From assembly GCA_016218965.1 (NCBI GenBank), contig JACRCP010000346.1:1-57259 (forward strand): a DNA stretch of 57,259 bases. Reading direction: 5' to 3'. The DNA comes from Deltaproteobacteria bacterium (lineage in GTDB: Bacteria > Myxococcota > SpSt-1050 > JACRCP01). Below are positions 7,454 to 16,423 of this stretch, piece after piece. The position numbers and the translations under genes are program-made. The first letter of the stretch is position 1. The number at the start of each line of letters is the position of its first letter. A model generated the notes under the pieces. That model was not told the origin of the DNA and ran no database searches. It saw only the letters and a list, made by a program, of their open reading frames with translations.

Positions 7454-9058
7454 TCACTCCCCGGGGGTCATGTTTTCGGACGTTTTGTGGTCCTCGCCGG
7501 CGACGATCCGGACGCGGACCTCTTTTTGGACGCCGATCTCGGGGTTCTTGAGGATTATCTTCTGCTCGCCCTCGGGCAGGGCGACGCCAGATAGCGGGGT
7601 CGTGCCGAGTTTGCTCCCCTTGAAGTACACGTGGGCCCAGGGCCTCGCGTTGATCGTGAGCGTGCCGGTCTTGGGGGCCTTCGGGACGGCCTTCGCCGGT
7701 TTCTTCGCTGCGGCCCTGGGTTCGGTTTCGTCCTGCGGGCCGGCAGCGGCGGGCTCCGCCGCGGCTTCCGACGAACCGCACGCGCGCGAGGGTGTGCCGG
7801 GGCTGCACTCCACCTCGGTAGTCGCCGGGGCCGCGGCCTTTGGGCCTCCGGGCGGCGCTTCGGCTTTTCTTCCGACTTCCGCGGCGGGCGCAGTCGTTTG
7901 GACCGGCGCAGGCGCGGGGGCGAAAGGCCTTCCGAAAAAGAACCAGACTGCCCCCGCCGCCGCCGCGACAAGAAGCGCGGCCGCGCCGAGAACGATTGCC
8001 GGACGGCCCGCTCGCTTCCCTTTTCGCGCCGCAGTCGGCTCGCCGGGCGCCGCCGCGACCGGTTGGGACGCCGCGGGCGCCGAAGGGCCGCCTTCCGCGT
8101 ACACGAGCACCTCGGTCCCCGGCCGCGCGGCCGGCCGTTTCTCCTCGGGATAGATCCGCAAGAGAAAAACGGCCGGGGACTCCTCGTCAAGATCATGCGT
8201 CCAGGCGTACAGGAACTTCTGGAGGGCGTCGGCCATGGCACCGGCGTCCGAAAACCGGCCCGCGGGGTCACGTTCGAGCGCCTGCATCACCAGGGTGTCG
8301 AGGTCCGGGGGCACGTAACGCGACAACTCCGAAGGTTTTGGGATCGGCGAGTGCCGCACCTTTTCGAGCACCGTGACCTCGCTGTCGGCGTCAAAGAGCC
8401 GCGCACCGGCGAGCATCTCCCATAGCACTATCCCCAGCGAGAAGACGTCCGAGCGGACGTCGAGCGCCGCCCCCGCGGCCTGCTCGGGGGACATGTAGTT
8501 GACCTTTCCCTTGAGCGCGCCCTCGCGGGTGAAAGACGCCGCGGCCCGCAGGCGCGCGATCCCGAAATCGGTGATCTTCACTTCTCCCGCAAACGACACG
8601 AGTATGTTGTGGGGGCTCACATCGCGATGTACTACGGGCGTCGGGGCCCCGTCGGGCCCGGTCAGGCGGTGCGCGGCCGAAAGCCCCCTGGCTGCGTCCA
8701 GCGCCACACGGGCGGCGAGCGCGAGCGGCAGACGTTCGCCGCGCTCGGCCGCCCGCGTCATCACGGCGCGCAGGTCCTTCCCGAAGACGTACTCCATGGC
8801 GATATAACAGAGGTCCCCGTCGCGGTCGTAGTCGAGCACCTGGACCACGTTGGCATTCTGGAGCCTTCCGGCAATGAGCGCCTCGTTCTCGAACATCCGC
8901 CGAAATTCCGGGTCGGCTGAGTACTGCGGCTGGATCAGCTTGACGCAGACCTCCTTGGCGAACCCGCCTGCGCCCCGCAGTGTGGCGTGGAAGATCTCCG
9001 CCATCCCCCCGCAGGCTATCTGTGCGCCCAGCTCGTATTTCCCCAGTGTCCGCCCCAT
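7454..9058 (-). CDS. Membrane Ser/Thr protein kinase with C-terminal PEGA domain
   Basis: A 534-residue Hanks-type kinase. The Gly-rich loop is IACGGMAEIF, the catalytic Lys is Lys40 (EVCVKLIQ), the catalytic loop VHRDVSPHN is near residue 147, DFG is in ITDFGIAR and APE reads MSPEQ. A Pro/Ala-rich stretch leads to one membrane helix (AIVLGAAALLVAAAAGAVWFF, about residues 360-380). The extracytoplasmic tail ends in a PEGA domain (GTLTINARPWAHVYFKGSKL). The kinase domain should face the cytoplasm. It starts two bases after the MoxR stop codon, so the two are co-transcribed. All catalytic residues are present. Confidence 0.92.
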   Translation of the reverse strand: MGRTLGKYELGAQIACGGMAEIFHATLRGAGGFAKEVCVKLIQPQYSADPEFRRMFENEALIAGRLQNANVVQVLDYDRDGDLCYIAMEYVFGKDLRAVMTRAAERGERLPLALAARVALDAARGLSAAHRLTGPDGAPTPVVHRDVSPHNILVSFAGEVKITDFGIARLRAAASFTREGALKGKVNYMSPEQAAGAALDVRSDVFSLGIVLWEMLAGARLFDADSEVTVLEKVRHSPIPKPSELSRYVPPDLDTLVMQALERDPAGRFSDAGAMADALQKFLYAWTHDLDEESPAVFLLRIYPEEKRPAARPGTEVLVYAEGGPSAPAASQPVAAAPGEPTAARKGKRAGRPAIVLGAAALLVAAAAGAVWFFFGRPFAPAPAPVQTTAPAAEVGRKAEAPPGGPKAAAPATTEVECSPGTPSRACGSSEAAAEPAAAGPQDETEPRAAAKKPAKAVPKAPKTGTLTINARPWAHVYFKGSKLGTTPLSGVALPEGEQKIILKNPEIGVQKEVRVRIVAGEDHKTSENMTPGE

Positions 9059-9060
9059 GG

Positions 9061-9978
9061 TCAGGAAACCGGTTTCCCGGACAGCTTGTCGAGGTCGGCA
9101 AGCACCCGCGCGGCGTCGTCCGCGTTTTTGACCAAAAGGCCCAGCGTCCGCCGGACGGTCTCGCGGTCAAGGTCCGGCGCGGCAAGCACCACGAGCGCCC
9201 GCGCCCAATCGATGGTCTCGCTCACGCTCGGCGGTCTTGCGACGTTCATCCGCCGCACGTTTTCGGCAAACGCGGCGACCTTTGCACAGAGCGCCGCCGC
9301 GATGCCCGGCACGCGCGATGCCACGATTCGGGCTTCGTCCTCGCGCGACGGGACTGCAAGGTCCAGGTGTAGGCAGCGGCGCCGCAGGGCATCGGAGATC
9401 TCGCGGCTTGCGTTGCTCGTGAGCACCACCCGCGGGACCCGCACTGCCTTCACGGTGCCGATCTCGGGAATCGATATCGCGAAGTCGCTTAAGACCTCGA
9501 GCAGGAACGCCTCGAATTCGGCATCGGCGCGGTCCACCTCGTCAACGAGGAGGAGCGCGGGTTTCTCGGACATGAGGGCCCGAAGGACCGGACGCGGCGC
9601 GATGAAATCCATCGAAAAAAAGAGGTCCTCTTCGCCGGCGAGCCGGGCCGCAGCCTCGCGGAGCGTCGAGGCGTCCCCCAGCGTCTGCGCAAGCTTGTCC
9701 TTCAGGATCTGCGTATAGAGGAGCTGCTTGGCGTATTCCCACTCGTAGAGCGCCTTGGCCTCGTCGAGCCCCTCATAGCATTGAAGGCGGATGAACTCCA
9801 TGCCCGCGGTGGCCGCCCAAGTCCTCGCGAGCTCGGTCTTCCCGGCGCCGACGGGTCCCTCGACGAGCAGGGGCTTTTCGAGCCGGTCGGCCATGAAAAC
9901 CGCCGCCGCGGCGCCGTCCGGGGTGATGTACCCGAGCGCCTCGAAACGCGACTTCACGTCGGCTGCGTCACGAAACAT
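9061..9978 (-). CDS. MoxR-family AAA+ ATPase
   Basis: A 305-residue AAA+ protein with Walker A GPVGAGKTEL near residue 42, Walker B LLLVDEVDRAD near residue 145, and a sensor 1 Asn in VVLTSNASREI. The order of motifs and the length fit the MoxR group, which act as chaperones that insert cofactors or assemble metal enzymes, usually with a vWA partner protein; no vWA gene lies beside it. It sits between tldE and the Ser/Thr kinase on the same strand, with a heptad repeat tract before its start. Confidence 0.88.
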   Translation of the reverse strand: MFRDAADVKSRFEALGYITPDGAAAAVFMADRLEKPLLVEGPVGAGKTELARTWAATAGMEFIRLQCYEGLDEAKALYEWEYAKQLLYTQILKDKLAQTLGDASTLREAAARLAGEEDLFFSMDFIAPRPVLRALMSEKPALLLVDEVDRADAEFEAFLLEVLSDFAISIPEIGTVKAVRVPRVVLTSNASREISDALRRRCLHLDLAVPSREDEARIVASRVPGIAAALCAKVAAFAENVRRMNVARPPSVSETIDWARALVVLAAPDLDRETVRRTLGLLVKNADDAARVLADLDKLSGKPVS

Positions 9979-9997
9979 CCCGCCTGCCTCGCCGGAT

Positions 9998-10035
9998 GAC
10001 TCACGACTGACGACTCACGACTTGCGGCTCACGCC
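9998..10035. repeat. Heptanucleotide tandem repeat, GACTCAC type
   Basis: About five to six degenerate 7-base units (GACTCAC, GACTGAC, GACTCAC, GACTTGC, GGCTCAC) fill the gap between the MoxR and TldE genes. The same kind of 7-base periodicity occurs at many other junctions in the window. Confidence 0.75.
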
Positions 10036-10094
10036 GCACGAACTGCGGCCGTCCGTCCGTCGTTTGTCGAAAGTCGGAAGTCGTAGGTCATGGG

Positions 10095-11414
10095 TCATAT
10101 CGCCTCGCTCACGCTCGTGAACCGGAACTCCTTGACGCGCACGGACGGGCACGCGATGGTCCCGCCCATCGCGGGTACGCGCTGCGGTCCGGACATCATG
10201 TCAATCTGCGAGAGCACCTCGGGGATCGAGACGTTGAACCGCATGTTGGCGACGGCGTTCGAGAGCTTCCCTCCCGAGATGAAAAACGTCCCGTCGCGCG
10301 TGACACCGGTTACGGAAAGCGTCCGCGGGTCGGTGATGTTGGTGTACCAGAAGCGAGTCACCAGGATGCCGCGATCGGTGGCCTTGACGATGTCCTCGAG
10401 GAGCGCCCCGCCGCCTTTCATGAGAACGTTTTCGGGGCGGGCGGTGGGTTTCCTGCCGGATTTCTTGGCCCAGAAACGGGTGTAGTACAGGTTCGAGAGC
10501 ACGCCCTTGTCAATCCACGGCGTCTTGGCCTGGACCACCCCCTCGTCGTCGAACGGCCGGCCCAGAAACACCACGCTTTGGGCGTCCGAGTTCACGGTGA
10601 GCCCGGGCGCGAAGATCTTCTCGCCTGCCCGGTTGCCGCCCTTCTTTTTGGAGAAGAACGACCGGCCCTCGTCGGCAGAGCGGGCATCGAGCATGAAGAG
10701 CACAAACGCCAAAAGCTCGGCGGTCGCCTGCGGCTCGAGCACCACCGTGTAGTCGCCGGGCACGAGGGGCTTGGGAGCACCGCTTGACACGGCCTTCTCG
10801 GCCGCCGTCGCGGCGAGCGCGCCGGCCTTCACGGTCTCGGCCTGGTTCGAGGCCCTGCCCGCCCAGCCGGCGCCGCCTTTCTCCGAGCGCGCCGACGCCG
10901 AAAAAGAGATCAATGTCCCCTTGTGGAAAGCGGCAAACCCGAGGTTCGAAAGCATCGCCTTGCTCGATGTCTCGGCCTCGACCGCCCCTGCCCCTGTCAC
11001 ACCCGCCCCTCGAAACGCCTTGATGGCCGCGCCGGCCATTGCGGCGCCGTCGTCGGCCGAGAACTTTTCGACCGATTCAAACGCCGCTTCGACCGCAGGG
11101 ACCTCGGCGGCCGGCGGCGGGCCGACGTACTCGGGGTCCTCGGCCCCCGCCTTCATGAGGTCGAGCGCGGTCCTGACGGCCGCCGCGGCGCCGGAGTCGC
11201 TCAGGTCGTTGGTCGACGTCTCTCCCGAGCGTTTGCCGTCGTACGCGGCAACTCTCAGAACCTCGTCCGCACCGGACTCGGACTGCCGGATCCCGTTGTT
11301 GGCAAACCGCGTGCGGACGGACCTCGACCCGCCAAGCGAAACGCACCAGCCGTCGGCCTTGACGAGGTCGCCGGTTTTCTTGAGGAACTCGATCGCCTGG
11401 TCCCTGTCCATCAT
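10095..11414 (-). CDS. TldD/PmbA family protein, TldE (PmbA) subtype
   Basis: A 439-residue protein of the TldD/PmbA family. It lacks an HExxxH zinc motif, which points to the non-catalytic TldE/PmbA partner; in the known heterodimer TldD carries the metal site and TldE helps bind the peptide. Recognisable stretches include VVLEPQATAELLAFVLFMLD, LGRPFDDEGVVQAKTPWIDK and the C-terminal glycine-rich region with VTRDGTFFISGGKL. No tldD gene is seen here, so its partner must lie elsewhere or it acts alone. ATG 11414 is followed at once by a second ATG; AGGGG lies about ten bases upstream. Confidence 0.88.
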   Translation of the reverse strand: MMDRDQAIEFLKKTGDLVKADGWCVSLGGSRSVRTRFANNGIRQSESGADEVLRVAAYDGKRSGETSTNDLSDSGAAAAVRTALDLMKAGAEDPEYVGPPPAAEVPAVEAAFESVEKFSADDGAAMAGAAIKAFRGAGVTGAGAVEAETSSKAMLSNLGFAAFHKGTLISFSASARSEKGGAGWAGRASNQAETVKAGALAATAAEKAVSSGAPKPLVPGDYTVVLEPQATAELLAFVLFMLDARSADEGRSFFSKKKGGNRAGEKIFAPGLTVNSDAQSVVFLGRPFDDEGVVQAKTPWIDKGVLSNLYYTRFWAKKSGRKPTARPENVLMKGGGALLEDIVKATDRGILVTRFWYTNITDPRTLSVTGVTRDGTFFISGGKLSNAVANMRFNVSIPEVLSQIDMMSGPQRVPAMGGTIACPSVRVKEFRFTSVSEAI

Positions 11415-11499
11415 TTCGCGCGACCCCTTTGAGTCAGCCCCCGCGACTGCGAACTCGACGTGCCGCGCTTATAACACACCCCCCGACCGATTGCGAGGG

Positions 11500-11542
11500 C
11501 GGAAATTCACAGAGGACGGAAATTCAGAGGACGGAAATTCAC
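11500..11542. repeat. Short tandem repeat CGGAAATTCA(n)GAGGA, three copies
   Basis: CGGAAATTCA starts at 11500, 11517 and 11532, joined by CAGAGGA and GAGGA. It is an AT-richer island in GC-rich surroundings between divergent genes (tldE and the next hypothetical gene) and could be regulatory or a repeat remnant. Confidence 0.65.
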
Positions 11543-11629
11543 TTGCCTCCGCCGCGGCGGCGGGTGTAGGATGCCGCGTCGCGTCAAAGCGGTTGAGGGA
11601 CACCGCGGGCAACCCACGAGGAGGGCGAC

Positions 11630-12133
11630 ATGGGACGCAAGGAAGACCTTTTGATCATGCTGATGGAAAAGCGCGTCGGGTTCAAGGCCGACGAGGTCAT
11701 GTCGGGCACGCACCGGTTCGTCGGCGGGGCCGGCCCGGTGGGCGAGCTGCCGTTCGAGTTCAAGGTGACGTGGGGACCGCGGCGCCTCGGGAAGTTTCTC
11801 AACCCGCTGGACGCGGACTTCATGTTAAGCGATCTTGCGGGGACCGTGACCGTGGGCGGCCTGTGCGACGACGCCTCGTGCGAGGGCAGGCTGGAGTTCC
11901 GGTACGTCGAGGAGGCCAAAATCAGGTACATCTTTGACTTTGACGCCGGCGGGAAACGCTATCACTACGTCGGCGAAAAGCGGGATCTGCGCCCCTGGAA
12001 CCTGCACAAGACGCACACGACCTGCTACGGGACGCTCACCGAGGCCGACACCGGAAAGGTCGTGTCCGAGTCGACCACGTATTTCCGCCTGAGCACCGCC
12101 ATTCCGTTCATGCTCTCGTTCCGGTGGGGATGA
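11630..12133 (+). CDS. Conserved-looking hypothetical protein, beta-rich
   Basis: A 167-residue protein not recognised. It has no signal peptide or membrane segment. Alternating hydrophobic and charged residues (ELPFEFKVTWG, KIRYIFDFDAG, KRYHYVGEKRDL) suggest a beta-sheet fold, perhaps a lipocalin-like or START-like barrel, but nothing specific. Two Cys sit close together in GLCDDASCEG. A good ribosome site (GAGGAGG) precedes the ATG, so the gene is real. The next gene has its own strong promoter, so they need not share a transcript. Confidence 0.65.
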   Translation: MGRKEDLLIMLMEKRVGFKADEVMSGTHRFVGGAGPVGELPFEFKVTWGPRRLGKFLNPLDADFMLSDLAGTVTVGGLCDDASCEGRLEFRYVEEAKIRYIFDFDAGGKRYHYVGEKRDLRPWNLHKTHTTCYGTLTEADTGKVVSESTTYFRLSTAIPFMLSFRWG

Positions 12134-12147
12134 CCGCCTAAATTGGT

Positions 12148-12204
12148 TTGACATCCGTCTTCCGGAGCATATGATCAAACCTCGGCCGCGCCCCCGGGCC
12201 GAGG
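12148..12204 (+). promoter_or_regulatory. Strong sigma-70-type promoter and 5' hairpin before the ASH lipoprotein gene
   Basis: A perfect TTGACA (12148-12153) and TATGAT (12170-12175) are spaced by 16 bases. Right after the expected transcription start lies a hairpin, CCTCGGCC (12180-12187) pairing with GGCCGAGG (12197-12204), which would sit at the very 5' end of the RNA. A GAGGAGGA ribosome site follows, before ATG 12227. Confidence 0.6.
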
Positions 12205-12226
12205 GGCGGGCGAGGAGGATGCCTGC

Positions 12227-14152
12227 ATGAAATACCGCATCGCGTTCACGTTTGCGTGCGCCGCCCTCGTGTCTCTTGTCATGGTCGCCGGCGGGTGCCA
12301 GTGTGAGGAGGAGCCGATCGCGACCATCCAGCGCAAGATCGAATTCGCGCCGGTCAACGAAAAGCTCCTCGACTCCTTCTACACCTCCGACGAGACCAAG
12401 TTTTCGCTAAACTTCGGCAGAAAGACCATCAACCGCACGTGGAAGGAGTCCGTGCGGATGACCAACAAGGCGACCGATCTCGAGATCGAGGTCTCCGGCA
12501 TCACGTTCAAGGGCGACGCCGGGCCGTTCTCGCTCGAGGAAGTTCCTGCGACCATCGGGAAGGGCGCCTCGGTCGAGTTCAGGGTCGTTTACAAGCCGAC
12601 GGTTGACGGGTCCGTGGACAAGGCGACGGTCGTGGTCGAGACCAAGGACACGAACATCAAGCACGCCGAGTTGAACGTCTTCGGCGAGGGCACCAAATCC
12701 GAGGCCCTGCTCGAGGTCGTCACCCCCGACGACAAGAGGCACACCTGCGACGACGACAAGGGGATCACTGTCACGGTGGATTTTGGCGAGGTGCCGGTGG
12801 GGAGCAAGAAGATGCTCACGGTCAGGGTCGGGAACACGGGCGTCTCGACCATGAACGTGACGCCGACGTTCGCGGCGCCGGTCGATCCGGCGTTCGCGAT
12901 CGCCTCGCCGACCGGGGAAACCTTCACCGTCGAGCCGGACGCCTCAAAAGACATGGTGGTCGAGTTTGACCCGCCTGCCTCCGGCGTCAGGTTCGCCAAG
13001 ATCGAGCTTGCAACCAACGACATCAACTGCAAGGACCCGCCGAATACCATTTCGCTCACGGGCAGGGGCGTGCTGCCGTTCATCCAGGTCTGCGGCGAGT
13101 CCGAGACGTGCCCGCCCGAAAACCCGTCGTGCATCTGCACCGAAGAGGGCAACTACTCGATCACCATCCTCTTCGGCGACGTGAACCAGGGCGAGCAGGC
13201 GACCAAGAAGATCGAGATCGCCAACATCGGCGACTACAAGTTCAAGCTGAGCAAGGTCTATCTGCGGGACGAGAACCCGGATTTCTCGCTTTCCCCCGAG
13301 GTGCCGCCCGAGGTGACGCTCGAAAAGTCCGGTGACGCCGGCGGAGCGGACAAGCTCGTGGTCAACGTCACGTACGCCCCGACCAGTGCGTCGGTCGGGT
13401 CAGACACCGTTGTAATAGAGAGCAACGCCGGCAACGCCGTCGAGGTCGAGGTGAACCTGAACGGCGCCTCCCAGCCGGAAATCTGGGTGATTCCCGAGGG
13501 CATGATAGTCTTCAAGACGCCCATAGGCCAGACCGAGACGCAACAGGCGACTGTGTTGAACCGCGGTTATGCAAATCTTCAGGTCGAGTCCGTCGCCATC
13601 GACCAGACGGTGGGGACGCCCCAGTCGTTTGGGGTCAAAAACCTGCCGACGCAGTGGCCGACGATCCTCGGTCCCGGCGAGTCGTTCGACTTCGATGTGG
13701 AATTCACGAACAATCCGCAAATCTCCGGCGACACGGCCGAGATCCACATCGTCAGCAACGACATCTACTACAACCCTTCGGAGCCGGACCACCCGTACTA
13801 CATCCTCACGCTCACGTCGGACGACACTTCAAGCGACATGCCGCCGACCTGCAAGGCCGTGGCGCCCGGCGGGGACGTGCAAAAGAGCAAAGACACCGAC
13901 CTGCCGAAGCAAATCGATCTCGACGGATCGCAGAGTTCCGACACGGAGGACGGGACGGTCGCCGGCTACGATTGGAAGCTCGTTTTCGTCCCGAAAGACA
14001 GCGCCGCCGTGATGCAGGACTCCAACCTGGCGGCGGCGTACTTCATGGCCGACAAGTTCGGCCAGTACAAGATCCAGCTCACCGTCTATGACTCGCTCGG
14101 CCAACCGAGCGTGCCATGCGTCATCGCGGTGAGCCTCATCAAGGACCTCTAG
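12227..14152 (+). CDS. Large lipoprotein with repeated ASH (choice-of-anchor D) domains and a PKD-like tail
   Basis: A 641-residue lipoprotein; the signal ends at VAGGC (Cys24). It carries about four immunoglobulin-like ASH modules, each with a TVDFGEVPVGSKK or ITILFGDVNQGEQATKKIEI type strand followed by N-G or N-T turns (MVVEFDPPASG, NVTYAPTSASVG). These modules, akin to the ASPM/SPD-2/Hydin fold, are common in surface proteins. The last 110 residues look PKD-like (DLDGSQSSDTEDGTVAGYDW). A pair of close Cys motifs (CGESETCPPENPSCIC) may form disulfides. It is probably a structural cell-surface protein. It precedes the pilT genes but ends 69 bases before them, with a heptad-like tract between. 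Confidence 0.82.
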   Translation: MKYRIAFTFACAALVSLVMVAGGCQCEEEPIATIQRKIEFAPVNEKLLDSFYTSDETKFSLNFGRKTINRTWKESVRMTNKATDLEIEVSGITFKGDAGPFSLEEVPATIGKGASVEFRVVYKPTVDGSVDKATVVVETKDTNIKHAELNVFGEGTKSEALLEVVTPDDKRHTCDDDKGITVTVDFGEVPVGSKKMLTVRVGNTGVSTMNVTPTFAAPVDPAFAIASPTGETFTVEPDASKDMVVEFDPPASGVRFAKIELATNDINCKDPPNTISLTGRGVLPFIQVCGESETCPPENPSCICTEEGNYSITILFGDVNQGEQATKKIEIANIGDYKFKLSKVYLRDENPDFSLSPEVPPEVTLEKSGDAGGADKLVVNVTYAPTSASVGSDTVVIESNAGNAVEVEVNLNGASQPEIWVIPEGMIVFKTPIGQTETQQATVLNRGYANLQVESVAIDQTVGTPQSFGVKNLPTQWPTILGPGESFDFDVEFTNNPQISGDTAEIHIVSNDIYYNPSEPDHPYYILTLTSDDTSSDMPPTCKAVAPGGDVQKSKDTDLPKQIDLDGSQSSDTEDGTVAGYDWKLVFVPKDSAAVMQDSNLAAAYFMADKFGQYKIQLTVYDSLGQPSVPCVIAVSLIKDL

Positions 14153-14157
14153 GCAAC

Positions 14158-14200
14158 TCCCGAACTCCTCCATATCCTTGACTCCTGAACTCTTGACCCG
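14158..14200. repeat. Degenerate heptad tract, GACTCCT type
   Basis: The gap before the first PilT-like gene is made of imperfect 7-base units such as GACTCCT and GAACTCT. It is weaker than the other tracts and included because of the shared period. Confidence 0.4.
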
Positions 14201-14221
14201 CCGCGCTTTCTTGGAGACGTG

Positions 14222-15310
14222 ATGCCCCTCATTGACCAGTTCCTGAAAAAGGCCGTCGAGCTCAAGGCGAGCGACTTCCACATCATCACCGGGTCGCCGC
14301 CCATTTACCGGATCAACGGCGAGCTAAAGCAGCTCCCGTACCAGGCCCTCGGCTTCGACCTCGCCCGGCAGATCCTGGGCGAGATCCTCACCGACTACCG
14401 CCGCGACCGTTTCACCAGGTTCGGCCACGTCGACTTCTCGTACGACGTGCCGGGAGTGGCCCGGTTCAGGGCCAACGTCCTCCGGTCGCGCAAGGGGCTT
14501 GACGCCGAGTTCCGCGCCATCCCCTACAAGGTCCCGGCCCTCGCCGAGCTGGGGATGCCCCCCGTCGTCGAGCGCCTGACGAAACACCACCAGGGAATAG
14601 TGCTCGTCACGGGGCCCACCGGGCACGGGAAGACGACGACCATGGCGGCCATGGTGGACGTCGTGGCAGCCAGCCGCCGCCACCACATCATCACCATCGA
14701 GGACCCGATTGAGTACCTGTTCGATTCGCGGCTCGCCGTCGTCAACCAGCGCGAGGTGGGGACGCACACCAAGAGCTTCGGGAACGCCCTGCGAGCGGCG
14801 CTTCGGGAGGACCCCGATGTCATAGTCATCGGCGAGATGCGCGACCTCGAATCGATCCAGCTCGCCCTCCAGGCCGCCGAGACCGGCCACCTGGTCATCG
14901 GGACGATGATGACCTCGAACGCGGTGCGGACCATCGACCGCATCATCGACTCGTTCCCCGCCTCGCAGCAGGCGCAGGTCCGCACATCGCTTTCGGACGC
15001 CCTGCGGGGGATCATCTCGCAGCGCCTCATCAAGCGCGCCGATCAGCCCGGCATGGCTGCCGCGGTCGAGGTGCTCCTCTGCACGATCCCGATCGCCAGC
15101 CTGATTCGCGAGGGGAAGGTCTACCAGATCCCCCACATCATGATCACCGGGAAGTCGCAGGGGATGGTGCGCCTCGACGATTCGCTGGTGGACCTGGTCA
15201 AGCAAAGGAAGATCACGACCGAACAGGCGTACCAGTACTGCACCGACAACAAGACCCTTCAGGCGGCGCTCCAGACCTCCGGCGTCCGGCCCGCCGCACC
15301 GAAACAGTGA
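14222..15310 (+). CDS. PilT-like type IV pilus ATPase, divergent copy
   Basis: A 362-residue secretion ATPase of the PilT/PilU group. Walker A reads GPTGHGKTTT instead of the usual GPTGSGKST; the Asp box is ITIEDPIEYLF, Walker B VIVIGEMRDLES. The His box, normally GTLHT, reads GTMMTSN, so the His is gone. The C-terminal region keeps SLIREGKVYQI. In known systems PilT powers pilus retraction for twitching, and PilU-like paralogues depend on it. The missing His suggests a helper ATPase. ATG 14222 with GGAG five bases upstream is preferred to GTG 14219. It is followed seven bases later by a canonical PilT. Confidence 0.88.
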   Translation: MPLIDQFLKKAVELKASDFHIITGSPPIYRINGELKQLPYQALGFDLARQILGEILTDYRRDRFTRFGHVDFSYDVPGVARFRANVLRSRKGLDAEFRAIPYKVPALAELGMPPVVERLTKHHQGIVLVTGPTGHGKTTTMAAMVDVVAASRRHHIITIEDPIEYLFDSRLAVVNQREVGTHTKSFGNALRAALREDPDVIVIGEMRDLESIQLALQAAETGHLVIGTMMTSNAVRTIDRIIDSFPASQQAQVRTSLSDALRGIISQRLIKRADQPGMAAAVEVLLCTIPIASLIREGKVYQIPHIMITGKSQGMVRLDDSLVDLVKQRKITTEQAYQYCTDNKTLQAALQTSGVRPAAPKQ

Positions 15311-15317
15311 GCCATCG

Positions 15318-16400
15318 ATGCCGAAGATTGACGCGCTTTTCAAGATGATGGTCGACAAGGGGGCATCGGACCTCCACATGGTGGTGGGCCTCCCCCCGAT
15401 GATCCGCCTCCACGGCGACCTCTACCCTCTTGAAGGCCTGCCTCCGCTCACGCCCGAGTCGAGCCGGGAACTTCTCTTCGAGGTCATGACGGACAAGCAG
15501 CGCGAACTGTTCGTCCAGAACCTCGACTTCGACATGGCGTACGAGTTTGCCGGGGTGTGCCGGTTCAGGTGCAACATCCTCAACACACGCAAGGGGGTCC
15601 AGGCGGTGTTCAGGATCATCCCGACCCGCATCAAGACCCTCCCCGAGCTCGGGATGCCCGACGCCTTGCGCCAGCTCTCGGAGCTCCGGCAGGGGCTGGT
15701 GCTCGTGACCGGCCCGACGGGGTCCGGGAAATCCACGACGCTCGCGGCGATGATCGACCACATCAACAACACGCGCGAGGCCCACGTCATTACCATCGAG
15801 GACCCCATAGAGTTCGTCCACGAAAACAAGCGCGCGGTCATTACGCAGCGCGAAGTCGGGACCCACGCCACCTCGTTTGCCGACGCCATCAAGGCGGCCG
15901 GACGCGAGGACCCCGACGTGATTCTCGTGGGCGAGATGCGGGACCTCGAAACGATATCCTTGGCCATCAGCACCTCGACGTTCGGGGTGGTGGTGTACGC
16001 GACGCTCCACACAAACTCGGCGGCCGGCACGGTGGATCGGATCATCGACTCCTACCCGCACGAGGAGCAGCCGCAGGTGCGCACGCTGCTCGCCGACTCG
16101 CTCAAGGGGATCGTCGCGCAGCAGCTTCTCAAAACCGCCGACGGGCACGGCCGCTGCGCCGCGAACGAGGTGCTGATAGGCTCGCCTGCGCTTTCGAACC
16201 TGATCCGCGAGGGCAAGACGTTCCAGATCCCGTCGCTCATCCAGACCGGCCAGAAAGAGGGCATGCAGTCGATGGACACCTGCCTTCTCGAGTTCGTCCG
16301 GGTGCGCAAGGTAACGCCCGACGCCGCGCTCGAGAAGGCGCAGGACAAGATGCAGTTCATCAAGACGCTCGAAAAAGAGGGCTTCAAGGTCGAGTTCTAA
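15318..16400 (+). CDS. pilT: Twitching motility ATPase PilT
   Basis: A 360-residue hexameric retraction ATPase. It has GPTGSGKSTTLAAM (Walker A), VITIEDPIEFVH (Asp box), VILVGEMRDLET (Walker B), YATLHTNSAAGTVDR (His box with the His present) and SNLIREGKTFQIPS near the C-terminus. All usual residues are intact. It works at the inner-membrane base of the type IV pilus. It lies 7 bases after the divergent copy and 23 bases before a small unknown gene, with an NtrC-type regulator after that. No pilin or pilB is in the window. Confidence 0.93.
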   Translation: MPKIDALFKMMVDKGASDLHMVVGLPPMIRLHGDLYPLEGLPPLTPESSRELLFEVMTDKQRELFVQNLDFDMAYEFAGVCRFRCNILNTRKGVQAVFRIIPTRIKTLPELGMPDALRQLSELRQGLVLVTGPTGSGKSTTLAAMIDHINNTREAHVITIEDPIEFVHENKRAVITQREVGTHATSFADAIKAAGREDPDVILVGEMRDLETISLAISTSTFGVVVYATLHTNSAAGTVDRIIDSYPHEEQPQVRTLLADSLKGIVAQQLLKTADGHGRCAANEVLIGSPALSNLIREGKTFQIPSLIQTGQKEGMQSMDTCLLEFVRVRKVTPDAALEKAQDKMQFIKTLEKEGFKVEF

Positions 16401-16423
16401 CCGCGAACCCGAGGGAGGGGCGC

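Noticed and set aside
9998..10035. CRISPR array
   Set aside because: Units are 7 bases without spacers; no cas genes.
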